In this document: positions 16,327 to 23,315 of the stretch, piece by piece
Position numbering within the stretch: position 1 is the stretch's first letter
How the letters are laid out: each line of letters begins with the position of its first letter
Assembly: GCF_004402695.1 (NCBI RefSeq)
Contig: NZ_SOFL01000037.1
Location: forward strand, 1 to 41,323
Direction of reading: 5' to 3'
Source of the DNA: Cryobacterium adonitolivorans
Lineage (GTDB): Bacteria > Actinomycetota > Actinomycetes > Actinomycetales > Microbacteriaceae
DNA length: 41,323 nt
Program-made: the position numbers and the translations under genes
The notes under the pieces: generated by a model
Databases searched by the model: none
The model's input: the letters and a program-made list of their open reading frames with translations, nothing else
Told to the model about the DNA's origin: nothing

Positions 16327-17112
16327 TTGGCTGAAGTAGTCGTCCTCGAATCCGAGACGAACGCCGGCATTCTCGCCGCCGCATCGATCAGAGCACTGAT
16401 CAGCCAGAAAGCGGATGCCGTCCTCGGCCTCGCCACCGGCTCCACGCCGATGTCGCTGTACAGCGCCCTCGCCGACTCGCTGCGAAGCGACCCACTTGAC
16501 GTCAGCCGGGTGCGCGGTTTCGCGCTCGACGAATACGTGGGACTGCCCAGCGGCCACCCGGAGAGTTACCGGGCCGTCATCACCCGCGACGCGGTGCTGC
16601 CCCTCGGACTCACCCCCGCCAACATCCGGGTGCCGAACGGCGACCTGGCCACCCTCGAGAACGCGGGCAGCGAGTACGAGGCCGCTATCCGCGCCGCCGG
16701 TGGCGTCGACGTGCAGATTCTCGGCATCGGCCGCACCGGCCACGTCGGCTTCAACGAGCCCGGCTCCTCGTTCGCCTCGCTGACCAGGGTCAAGACCCTC
16801 ACCGAGAAGACCCGGCTCGACAACGCCCGGTTCTTCAGCTCCCCCGACGACGTTCCCATCCACTGCATCACCCAGGGCATGGGCACCATCCGCCGGGCAC
16901 GCCACCTGATCCTGCTGGCCTTCGGCGAGGAAAAGGCCGAAGCCATCGCCGCGGCCGTCGAGGGTCCGGTCAGCTCCAGCAGCCCGGGCTCCGTCATCCA
17001 GCTACACCCGCACGTCACCGTGCTCGTCGATGAGGCCGCGGCCTCCCGCCTGGCCAACCTCGACTACTACCGCTACACCTACGCGAACAAGCCGGCCTGG
17101 CAGGTCATCTAA
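16327..17112 (+). CDS. nagB: Glucosamine-6-phosphate deaminase
   Basis: 261 residues starting with TTG 16327, which has GGAG 6 nt upstream; no ATG or GTG fits. It isomerises and deaminates glucosamine-6-P to fructose-6-P and ammonia. Motifs: GLATGSTPMSLY (phosphate loop), FALDEYVGL (catalytic Asp) and GIGRTGHVGFNEPGSSF with the conserved His and Glu. The enterobacterial NDGH is RTGH here, so the second active-site Asp is Thr. The stop overlaps the convergent lysE stop by 4 bp. Confidence 0.94.
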   Translation: MAEVVVLESETNAGILAAASIRALISQKADAVLGLATGSTPMSLYSALADSLRSDPLDVSRVRGFALDEYVGLPSGHPESYRAVITRDAVLPLGLTPANIRVPNGDLATLENAGSEYEAAIRAAGGVDVQILGIGRTGHVGFNEPGSSFASLTRVKTLTEKTRLDNARFFSSPDDVPIHCITQGMGTIRRARHLILLAFGEEKAEAIAAAVEGPVSSSSPGSVIQLHPHVTVLVDEAAASRLANLDYYRYTYANKPAWQVI

Positions 17113-17753
17113 CCGGGTCTCAGCGCCACCAGCGCGGCGACGACGGCCGCCGCGCCGAGCACCATCACCAGGCCGTACCCGCAAGCGCTCAGAATTGCGT
17201 GGCCGCGCACCCCGATCCGGCCGCCGGCGAAGGCGCCCACCGCGACCAGGACCAGCTGCCAGGCCAGGGAGGCCGCAAGGGTGCCGACCACGAACACGGC
17301 CGGCGCCCTATCGAGGCCGAGGGACGGCGGCAACGCCGCAGTCAAGGCACCGAAGTAGAGCAGTGTCGCCGGGTTGATCGCGGTGAGGCCCGCGAACGTC
17401 GCAAAGACCCGGCCGGGCGATGACGGTCGTGGCGGCCGGTCGGGCGGCACTCCCGCCGCGGCCCGGCGCCGCAGCCCGAGGCCGCCCAGCACCAGGAGGA
17501 TCAACCCCGCGCCCAACGCCGGCACACCTTCCCACGAGGCGATCACCGGGGCGGCAACCGCGCCGATCGCCAGCGCGGCGACGCAATAGAGTCCGTCCAC
17601 CAGCGCCACCGCCAGCGTGGCCACGGCGCCGACGCCGAAGCCGCCCGCCATGGCCTCCCGCATCAGGAGCACGCCGATAGCGCCGAGGGGCACGGCCACT
17701 CCCCACCCGGCCAGCAGTCCGCCGACGAACAGTGGCCCCAGCTCGATCTCCAT
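17109..17753 (-). CDS. LysE-family amino acid exporter
   Basis: 214 residues from ATG 17753 (AGGA 8 nt upstream; GTG 17759 is an alternative). Six hydrophobic helices are visible at about 8-30, 38-62, 68-93, 117-145, 150-175 and 185-212. The N-terminal GWGVAVPLGAIGVLLM and the repeat-like FAGLTAINPATLLYFGA match the LysE/RhtB exporter pattern. Substrate could be lysine, arginine or another amino acid. It is divergent from an Lrp-type gene 69 bp away, which is its probable regulator; its end overlaps the convergent nagB. Confidence 0.88.
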   Translation of the reverse strand: MEIELGPLFVGGLLAGWGVAVPLGAIGVLLMREAMAGGFGVGAVATLAVALVDGLYCVAALAIGAVAAPVIASWEGVPALGAGLILLVLGGLGLRRRAAAGVPPDRPPRPSSPGRVFATFAGLTAINPATLLYFGALTAALPPSLGLDRAPAVFVVGTLAASLAWQLVLVAVGAFAGGRIGVRGHAILSACGYGLVMVLGAAAVVAALVALRPG

Positions 17754-17810
17754 GTTCACGATCCTGACCCGGCCACCCGCCCGGCCCTTAGCTTTTCGCT
17801 GCAGCACGGC

Positions 17811-17816
17811 TACAAT
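17811..17816 (+). promoter_or_regulatory. -10 element of the Lrp-type gene (leaderless)
   Basis: TACAAT is followed by exactly 6 nt and then the ATG at 17823. There is no ribosome binding site. Confidence 0.75.
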
Positions 17817-17822
17817 CGCGGC

Positions 17823-18263
17823 ATGGACGATCTGGACGGCGAAATCATCGGCATTTTGCGCACCGATGGGCGCATTTCTTTCAGTGCGCTCGGGACCGCC
17901 GTGGGGCTGAGCACCAACGCGGCGGCAGCCAGGGTGCGGAAGCTCGAAGCCACCGGGGTCATCGTGGGATACCGGGCCGTGCTGGCCGACGACGCCCCGT
18001 TGGGCCCGCTCGGGCTGGAGGCGTTCATCGACGTGCGGCTCCGCGCCGACACGGACTCCGACTCCTTCCTCCTCGCCGCACTGTCCGAACCCGAGGTGCG
18101 CGACGCCGTGCACGTGACCGGTCCCTACGACTACCTGCTGCACGTCTGGGTCAACGACACCACGCACCTGAACGAGTTGCTGCACCGCCTGAAAAAGCAG
18201 GCCAGTGCCGGCCAGACCCAAACCCGGCTCGCCCTCCGCCCTCCCGGCACCGCCAGGGAGTGA
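17823..18263 (+). CDS. Lrp/AsnC-family transcriptional regulator
   Basis: 146 residues. The N-terminal HTH (about 1-55, LDGEIIGILRTDGRISFSALGTAVGLSTNAAAARVRKLEATGVI) is followed by the RAM/AsnC ligand-binding domain (about 68-140), with DAVHVTGPYDYLLHVWV as its core. It lies between a divergent LysE exporter and a downstream AzlCD exporter. In Corynebacterium, Lrp activates the branched-chain amino acid exporter BrnFE, an AzlCD relative; the layout suggests the same job here, possibly with LysE as second target. Translation appears leaderless. Confidence 0.93.
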   Translation: MDDLDGEIIGILRTDGRISFSALGTAVGLSTNAAAARVRKLEATGVIVGYRAVLADDAPLGPLGLEAFIDVRLRADTDSDSFLLAALSEPEVRDAVHVTGPYDYLLHVWVNDTTHLNELLHRLKKQASAGQTQTRLALRPPGTARE

Positions 18264-18287
18264 ACCGCGGCCGGGCGCCGCTTCGGC

Positions 18288-18293
18288 TAAAAT
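18288..18293 (+). promoter_or_regulatory. -10 element of azlC (leaderless)
   Basis: TAAAAT is followed by 6 nt and then GTG 18300. It is flanked by GGC/GCC arms that could form a small hairpin. Confidence 0.7.
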
Positions 18294-18299
18294 CAGCCG

Positions 18300-19049
18300 G
18301 TGCCCACGTCCCTGCGCCAGTCCCCCGGAGCCCGGGTCGGCCTGTCCATCGCCGTGGCCACCGGGTTGTACGGCATCTCGTTCGGCGCGCTGTCCGTCGC
18401 GTCCGGGCTCACTGTCTGGCAGACGCAGGCGCTGAGCGTGCTGCTGTTCTCCGGCGGGTCCCAGTTCGCGTTCATCGGGGTCATCGCCGGCGGCGGCACA
18501 CCGGTGGCCGCCGCGAGCGCGGCGGCGCTTCTGGGCATCCGCAATGCCGTTTACGGGATGCAGATCAACGTGCTGCTGCATCCGCGCGGGTGGCGGCGCC
18601 TCGCGGCCGCCCAGGTGACCATCGACGAGTCCCTGGCCACGAGCACCGGTCAGACCGACCCGCTCGAGCAGCGGCGCGGGTTCTGGGTGGCCGGGGTCGG
18701 CATCTTCGTGCTGTGGAACCTGTTCACCCTGGTCGGGTCCCTGGCCGGTGACGCGCTGGGCGACCCGAAGCAGTGGGGCCTGGACGGCGCCGCCGTGGCC
18801 GCGTTCCTGGCTCTGCTGTGGCCCCGGCTGCGATCGCGGGAGGCCGGTGCGATCGCCGCGGCCTGCGCGCTCGCCACGATCCTGTCCGTGCCGTTCGTGC
18901 CGCCGGGCGTGCCGATCCTGGTGGCGGCTGTCGTTGCCGCCGCTGTCGGCTGGTTCGGCTACCGGGCCGGACCCGAGGGAGAAGGCCTGGAACCCGACAT
19001 CGACCCGTACCCGGGCACCGACCACACCGGACGGACGGCCCCCTCGTGA
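18300..19049 (+). CDS. azlC: AzlC-family branched-chain amino acid exporter, large subunit
   Basis: 249 residues with GTG 18300 directly after a -10 hexamer. The N-terminal segment GLYGISFGALSVASGLTVWQTQALSVLLFSGGSQFAFIG is the typical AzlC signature. About seven hydrophobic helices follow, and the last 35 residues are a polar tail (GPEGEGLEPDIDPYPGTD). It forms the large subunit of a two-component exporter for valine, leucine, isoleucine or methionine. It overlaps azlD by 4 bp (GTGA), so translation is coupled. Confidence 0.92.
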   Translation: MPTSLRQSPGARVGLSIAVATGLYGISFGALSVASGLTVWQTQALSVLLFSGGSQFAFIGVIAGGGTPVAAASAAALLGIRNAVYGMQINVLLHPRGWRRLAAAQVTIDESLATSTGQTDPLEQRRGFWVAGVGIFVLWNLFTLVGSLAGDALGDPKQWGLDGAAVAAFLALLWPRLRSREAGAIAAACALATILSVPFVPPGVPILVAAVVAAAVGWFGYRAGPEGEGLEPDIDPYPGTDHTGRTAPS

Positions 19050-19357
19050 CCCTGTGGTTCTGGATCGTCGTCGCCTGCGTCGTCGGGTTTCTCACCAAGC
19101 TCCTCGGCTACCTCGTGCCGAAGAAGTGGCTTGCGAATCCGCGGGTGGCCCGGGTGGCCGGCACCCTCACGATCGGGCTGCTGGCCTCCCTCACCGTAGC
19201 GAATACCGTGGCGACCGGGCAGCAGCTGGTGCTCGACGCCAGGCTGGGAGCGCTCGTGGCCGCCGCCGTGGCCCTCTGGCTGAAGGCGCCGTTCCTGGCC
19301 GTGGTGATCGTCGGAGCGGCCGCGGCGGCCGGGCTCCGGCTGCTCGGCCTGCCGTAG
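19046..19357 (+). CDS. azlD: AzlD-family exporter, small subunit
   Basis: 103 residues starting at GTG 19046 inside the azlC stop. Three or four hydrophobic helices; the segment FLTKLLGYLVPKKWLANPRVARVAG and the following LTVANTVATG match AzlD. It pairs with AzlC in amino acid export. Second gene of the pair and last in the unit. Confidence 0.9.
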   Translation: MTLWFWIVVACVVGFLTKLLGYLVPKKWLANPRVARVAGTLTIGLLASLTVANTVATGQQLVLDARLGALVAAAVALWLKAPFLAVVIVGAAAAAGLRLLGLP

Positions 19358-19389
19358 CGGACGGGGCGGGACCTGGCCTGCCCGTGTGG

Positions 19390-19596
19390 TAGCGTAGAAA
19401 GTTGCGCGTCGATCTTTATCACGATCCGACCACTCCGCTGCCCCAATCCATGGCCGGAGTCACGCACCGCTCGAACGGGTAGTACTCGTTCGGACGCACT
19501 CGACCGGGACTTACGGTCGATCACCCACGCTGTTCGAATTCCGGCGCACGCAATGCTGCGCGCCGCCTTCACACGTCATAACGAAAAGTACGCTTC
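19390..19596 (+). promoter_or_regulatory. Structured leader with a chain of hairpins before the sigma region-4 gene
   Basis: A -10-like TAGCGT (19390-19395) would give a leader of about 195 nt. It contains consecutive stems: GTCGATC/GATCCGAC (19408-19414/19423-19430, one bulge), ACTCCG/CGGAGT (19432-19437/19455-19460), CGAACG/CGTTCG (19472-19477/19487-19492) and TCGACCG/CGGTCGA (19500-19506/19514-19520). No open frame of note lies here. It could be a cis-regulatory leader or an independent small RNA. I do not recognise a known RNA family. Confidence 0.5.
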
Positions 19597-19806
19597 ATGT
19601 TCACTACCACCCATACCCTTGACCACGCCACGGAAGCCATCGACACCCTGTCGCCCGAGCACCGCCAGGCAATCCACCTCGCCTACTACGCGGGCTTCAG
19701 CAACGACCAGGTCGCCGACCTGCTCGGGGTGAGCGTCGACGTCGCCGATTCCCGCCTGAGCGAAGGACTCATTCACCTGCGATCGGCCCTGCGCGTCGCC
19801 GCCTAG
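19597..19806 (+). CDS. Orphan sigma-70 region 4 domain protein
   Basis: 69 residues. Almost the whole protein is one domain: LSPEHRQAIHLAYYAGFSNDQVADLLGVSVDVADSRLSEGLIHLRSAL matches region 4 of ECF-type sigma factors, the HTH that reads the -35 element. Region 2, needed to bind core polymerase and melt DNA, is missing, and the upstream sequence does not encode it in any frame I can see. It may be a DNA-binding or anti-sigma-like protein, or a remnant. ATG 19597 has no clear ribosome binding site. A long structured leader precedes it. Confidence 0.75.
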   Translation: MFTTTHTLDHATEAIDTLSPEHRQAIHLAYYAGFSNDQVADLLGVSVDVADSRLSEGLIHLRSALRVAA

Positions 19807-19820
19807 GCTGAGATTCGGGC

Positions 19821-19886
19821 AACTGTTGCCAATGCGGACTTCTGCGTCCGGCGCACCGGCCGCAAATGTCCGCTCGGGCAACAGTT
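19821..19886. repeat. 66-nt multi-stem palindrome after the sigma region-4 gene
   Basis: AACTGTTGCC (19821-19830) pairs with GGCAACAGTT (19877-19886). Inside, GCGGAC/GTCCGC (19834-19839/19868-19873), TGCG/CGCA (19843-19846/19861-19864) and CCGG/CCGG (19848-19851/19856-19859) pair. It begins 15 nt after the stop and could act as terminator. The rest of 19807-20136 carries no gene, only this and the next repeat. Confidence 0.75.
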
Positions 19887-19991
19887 AGCCCCCGTGCTGC
19901 TCGCGCGAGACGACACTTCGGGCCCCCCACCTGGCCACTCGCCGCATCCGCCCCACGCCGTTGGAACGACGGAGCGATGGCGACCCATCCG

Positions 19992-20062
19992 CTGGTCGAG
20001 CCTGTCGAGACCCCGCTAAACGAACCCCGCACCACGCCGGTGCAACGCACACGCTCGACCAG
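19992..20062. repeat. Inverted repeat of the GGTCGAG...CTCGACC type
   Basis: CTGGTCGAGC (19992-20001) and GCTCGACCAG (20053-20062) pair perfectly, about 50 nt apart. The left arm continues CTGTCGAGACC, itself containing TCGA-N5-TCGA. Sequences of this kind are, as I recall, frequent in intergenic regions of high-GC actinobacteria. It lies downstream of the MBL-fold gene. Confidence 0.65.
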
Positions 20063-20136
20063 GGATCGGAGACAACCGCCGGCACCTCGGGACCTCCACA
20101 CCCGACGCGACCTCTGCGGGCTGGGACGCCGTGCGC

Positions 20137-20973
20137 TCAGGCGCCCATCTGGGCGAGACCGCGGGCGAAGGCGGACTCCAGCATGACCTTGGGCCAGAGC
20201 GCGAAGAGTCCGTGGTCCTCCGGCAGGCCGTCGATCGACGTGCCGTCGGCGGCACACGCACGGATGGTGTCCACGACCTTCTGCAACGCTTCCGTCTGGC
20301 GCAGTACGAAATCCCGGTCCACCACCGCCCCGTGGCCGGGCACGATGACGTCTCCCGGCTGGATCTCCCGCAACAGCCCGGCGAGCACAATGGGCCAGGT
20401 CAGCGGAAAGCTGCCAGAGCCGAACATAGGCGGGCCGGATTCCTCGATGATGTCGCCCAGCAGCCACACCCGGCAGTCGGGAACGTAGACCGCCAGGTCG
20501 GTGTCGGTGTGGCCGGGGTCGAGCGGGATCAGCTCGATAGTTCGCCCACCGGCCAGCACGGTTCCGGGCTCCTCCAGCAGGATGCTGGGCGGGTTGAGCA
20601 CAACATCCGCCCACTGCTTGTCGGGCTCGAGGGAGGGATCGGCCTGTTGGGCAGCCAGCCGTGGACCCTCGTAGTCGGCGAAGTGGCTCGGGATGAGGTG
20701 GTGGCCGTAGACCGGCACCGCTGGGAGAGCCGCGAAGGATTGGTTCCCAAACGTGTGGTCGTAGTGGGCGTGGGTGTTGACCACCGCGACGATCGGAAGG
20801 TCGAATCGAAGGGCGATATCACGGATGACCTCATCGGCCTCGGCCGGGTTACTGCGCGTATCGACGACCGTGATACCGGTGGGGCCGACCACCACGACCA
20901 CGGAGACATCCATCGGGTCGTAGCGCCGGTGAAAGACGCCAGGACCAACCTCAAGCCAGCCTGATTCAGTCAT
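20137..20973 (-). CDS. MBL-fold metallo-hydrolase
   Basis: 278 residues. The binuclear zinc site is complete: NTHAHYDH (His68, His70, Asp72, His73), DPGHTDTD (His155), LLGDIIEE (Asp174) and VPGHGAVVD (His214). An RNase, glyoxalase or lactonase role cannot be picked from sequence; the general layout is that of a single-domain cytoplasmic hydrolase. TAACCT lies 6 nt before the ATG at 20973 and there is no ribosome binding site, so the mRNA is probably leaderless. The neighbouring repeat region downstream carries no gene. Confidence 0.88.
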   Translation of the reverse strand: MTESGWLEVGPGVFHRRYDPMDVSVVVVVGPTGITVVDTRSNPAEADEVIRDIALRFDLPIVAVVNTHAHYDHTFGNQSFAALPAVPVYGHHLIPSHFADYEGPRLAAQQADPSLEPDKQWADVVLNPPSILLEEPGTVLAGGRTIELIPLDPGHTDTDLAVYVPDCRVWLLGDIIEESGPPMFGSGSFPLTWPIVLAGLLREIQPGDVIVPGHGAVVDRDFVLRQTEALQKVVDTIRACAADGTSIDGLPEDHGLFALWPKVMLESAFARGLAQMGA

Positions 20974-20979
20974 TGCTCA

Positions 20980-20985
20980 AGGTTA
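20980..20985 (-). promoter_or_regulatory. -10 element of the MBL-fold gene (leaderless)
   Basis: TAACCT on the minus strand is 6 nt before ATG 20973. Confidence 0.65.
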
Positions 20986-20998
20986 GGCCGGCTGAGCA

Positions 20999-21302
20999 TC
21001 ACCAGGCCTCGTCGAGGGGGTACCCGGGCAAGCCATCTATGCTCCGTGCGTTGCGCTCGGCGCGGTACTGATCCATGCCGTCCGCGCCCTTCTTCTCGGC
21101 CTGCAAGCGGAGAAGGTCACGCTCGCCAGTCATTTCCATGGTGGGGACGCGAGTCGCTGATGACGGAGAAGGAGTCGTGGCCGCGAGGCGACATGTTCAC
21201 GTGCCCGTCTGCGCCGAGGGGTGCGGTGGCGACGAACCACATCGGTTGCTCCTCGATCCACGATCGCAGGTTCCGGTCGGTTGCATCGAAGATCTTGGCC
21301 AT
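20999..21302 (-). pseudogene. PNPOx-type flavin oxidase family gene with internal deletion
   Basis: From ATG 21302 about 50 codons read as the N-terminus of a pyridoxamine-phosphate-oxidase-family protein (AKIFDATDRNLRSWIEEQ, FVATAPLGADGHVNMSPRGHDSF). Similarity breaks near 21140 and that frame stops at 21117. In another frame, 21135 to TGA 20999-21001 encodes what looks like the C-terminus of the same family (RDLLRLQAEKKGADG, YRAERNARSIDGLPGYP). The middle, roughly half the protein, is gone. The promoter still looks intact: TAGACT at 21309-21314, 6 nt before the ATG. Confidence 0.82.
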
Positions 21303-21551
21303 GGTCAAAGTCTAGGTCGCAGTGAAGTCGGTACTCCGAGATCGTGAATCACCAGCGAGTCCACTGTTCCTGTGCCGTTGTGGGCGTAAGCGGCGACTTC
21401 GCGGCTGGAAGGCTTGGGCCCGGGATGGTGGTTCTTGCGGCGAATAGTTCGGAGAACCGGCTGAGCGCGGGGGAGGCAACTCCGGCCGGGCCGTCGCCCA
21501 CCCTCGTAGTGGGACCTGAACCGACGCGCGCGCATCGGTAGCGTGAGGAGC

Positions 21552-22295
21552 ATGTTCGGACGACGCAAGCAACCCCCGCGGGAACAGCCCACGGAGCCGC
21601 TCGAAAGCCCCGGCACCCAGGCGCTCATGCGCCAGGTGCATTCGCGGCTCGCCGAGAAGCCGCTGCTCGGTGCGCAGATCGCGGGCAAGGAGATTTTTCA
21701 GAACATCCTCACGATGGTCAAAGACGAGCGCGGGGTGCAGGTCGAGGTCGTCGCGACAATTCTCGGCGGCCTCGCCGGGCGCGCGTGCCTCATCGCCGGC
21801 ATTTCCGGGCAGTCGGGCAACGATCCGACACTCAACAAGCAGACCCTCAACACAATCAGCACCAAGGACGGCGGCACCTACCTTGTCGGCGACGCGACAA
21901 ACTGGCAGCTCGCCGAGGGGCCGTACTCGGTGTTCGCGCTCATCGCGGGCTACCTGCACAGCGTGGGAGAGCCGATCCCCGAGGCTCGCGAGTACTTCAC
22001 GCACAGCGTGCAGTCGTTGGGTGGGCCGACCTTCGGGGTACCGCGTTTCGCTCCTGGGACGGGGGTCGGCTCGACGCCTCTAGAGTACGCCGACGCACTG
22101 TGGCCCAACGTCAGTGGCTCGCTGCGACGTTATGCTCCCGACCCGCAGCTCTGGCCGACGTCGTACGGTATCGCTATCCAGCAGCTGCTCGAGCTGGCCA
22201 AAGGCTCTGGGCTCGACCTCCAGGCGATCGTGCGCGTCGTTATGGACAGCGCACTTGCCGTTGCTAAGGTCCCGCCGAAAGTACCTGCCGCCTAA
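21552..22295 (+). CDS. Conserved-looking protein of unknown function
   Basis: 247 residues from ATG 21552; TAGCGT lies 7 nt upstream, suggesting a leaderless mRNA, and the GGAG at -5 is too close to be a normal ribosome binding site (GTG 21543 is the alternative start). No signal peptide or clear membrane helix. A charged N-terminus (FGRRKQPPREQPTEP) is followed by a globular region with VQVEVVATILGGLAGRACLIAGI, GGTYLVGDATNW and PTFGVPRFAPGTGVGSTPLEYADALWP. Codon use matches neighbours, so it is a real gene. I do not recognise the family. Confidence 0.8.
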   Translation: MFGRRKQPPREQPTEPLESPGTQALMRQVHSRLAEKPLLGAQIAGKEIFQNILTMVKDERGVQVEVVATILGGLAGRACLIAGISGQSGNDPTLNKQTLNTISTKDGGTYLVGDATNWQLAEGPYSVFALIAGYLHSVGEPIPEAREYFTHSVQSLGGPTFGVPRFAPGTGVGSTPLEYADALWPNVSGSLRRYAPDPQLWPTSYGIAIQQLLELAKGSGLDLQAIVRVVMDSALAVAKVPPKVPAA

Positions 22296-22396
22296 GGCGG
22301 CTCGTACCATCCGCCGCGATACTGTCGGTGAGCAGTCCAGCCCTAGGCCCGGGCGCGTTGCGCAGCATCAGGCGTCGACTCCCCCGTAATCGTGAA

Positions 22397-22858
22397 CTAC
22401 TGGGCGACACCCTCGAGCAGGATCGCGAGCTCGTCGAGTTCGACGTCCCAGCCCTCTCTGTTCTGCTCAAGACGTTCGCGACGGTAGCGGGTGCCACCGG
22501 GGAGTGTATCGAAGCCCGATTCGATCACCGTGACATCCGTCCCGGTACCTGCATCGGCGATGGTAAAACGCACGTGCGTCGAGTACTGGTCGAGCTCTTC
22601 GGCGGGGATTCCCGACCAACGGAAGCCGAACGAGCCGTCGGGCACCACCTCGGTGATTTCGATCGGGAAGCTGCCGTAGTCATCCCAGTCGATGCTGCCA
22701 GCAGCCCCGGGCTCGAGCGCGGCGAACCTCACACCGTCTCCGAACCACTTGACCATCACCTCGGGGTCGGTCAGCGCCTTCCAGACGCTCGCACGCGAGG
22801 CCTCGATGTGCACGGTGCGGGTCACGGTGTGGCCCTTGATTCTTGCGTGATCAGACAC
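22397..22858 (-). CDS. SRPBCC/AHSA1-domain protein
   Basis: 153 residues. GTG 22858 has GAAGGA 7 nt upstream; the longer frame to 22942 is unsupported. The START/Bet v1-like pattern is clear: TVHIEASRASVWKALTDPEVMVKWFGDG at 12-40 and a C-terminal helix after GFDTLPGGTRY. These proteins bind hydrophobic ligands or act as Aha1-type factors; in actinobacteria they are often encoded beside ArsR regulators, but none is adjacent here. The role is unknown. Confidence 0.88.
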   Translation of the reverse strand: MSDHARIKGHTVTRTVHIEASRASVWKALTDPEVMVKWFGDGVRFAALEPGAAGSIDWDDYGSFPIEITEVVPDGSFGFRWSGIPAEELDQYSTHVRFTIADAGTGTDVTVIESGFDTLPGGTRYRRERLEQNREGWDVELDELAILLEGVAQ

Positions 22859-23110
22859 GGTGTTTCCTTCACGTTCGAGCTGAGCGCGACGGAACATTGC
22901 CCGCCGAGCGGCACGTGAACTAGTTCTGCAAACGCGCCTCATCGAGCGTACCCATGATTGGGAATCTGTTCACGGGCGATTGAACTCTGTGAACGCGAGT
23001 GGCAACGCATCAGAGGTCGGTCCGTGGGAATCTCCGGAGCCCTGGGCGCATGGATGCCGCACGAACCCAATCAGTCGTGGTTTTCGTGAGTTTGAGCGCT
23101 TCTGGGGAGC

Positions 23111-23143
23111 AAAAAACCCCGCAATCACTGAGATTGACGGGGC
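23111..23143 (-). terminator. Terminator of tRNA-Ser
   Basis: CCCCG-CAATC (23117-23126) pairs with GATTG-A-CGGGG (23132-23142) with one bulged A and an ACTGA loop. In the minus direction it is followed by six U residues (AAAAAA at 23111-23116). It lies 8 nt downstream of the tRNA. Confidence 0.92.
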
Positions 23144-23150
23144 TTTTGCA

Positions 23151-23240
23151 TGGCGGTACCGGTGGGATTTGAACCCACGGTGGAGTCTCCCCCACACAAC
23201 TTTTCGAGAGTTGCACCTTCGGCCGCTCGGACACGGTACC
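23151..23240 (-). tRNA. tRNA-Ser (CGA)
   Basis: The minus strand folds as a class II tRNA: acceptor stem GGTACCG/CGGTACC, encoded G-CCA 3' end, anticodon stem CAACT/AGTTG with loop CTCGAAA (anticodon CGA, reading UCG), a long variable arm (GGGGGAGACTCC) and T-arm GTGGG-TTCAAAT-CCCAC. 90 nt including CCA. No integrase or direct repeat was seen beside it. The stretch from 22859 to 23110 holds no gene I can support. Confidence 0.97.
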
Positions 23241-23303
23241 GAGAGTGATTCTAGTTGAGAGAGGGGGCCGGCGCGAATCCGGGCAATTGTCAGAGGCCGG
23301 CGG

Positions 23304-23309
23304 TACTCT
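23304..23309 (+). promoter_or_regulatory. -10 element of the SGNH hydrolase gene (leaderless)
   Basis: TACTCT is 6 nt before GTG 23316; there is no ribosome binding site. Confidence 0.65.
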
Positions 23310-23315
23310 CGCGTC

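Noticed and set aside
17109..19025. 638-codon minus-strand frame
   Set aside because: Only its last 214 codons (LysE) are real; the rest is antisense to lrp and azlC.
21303..21551. Minus-strand frames upstream of the decayed oxidase gene
   Set aside because: No recognisable family, no start signals, and part is antisense to the gene at 21552.
23111..23240. tRNA-Ser as an integration site
   Set aside because: No integrase gene and no direct repeat of the tRNA 3' end was found nearby.
22980..23258. 92-codon frame across the tRNA
   Set aside because: It translates the tRNA-Ser and its terminator; the protein-like text is a familiar artefact of tRNA sequence.
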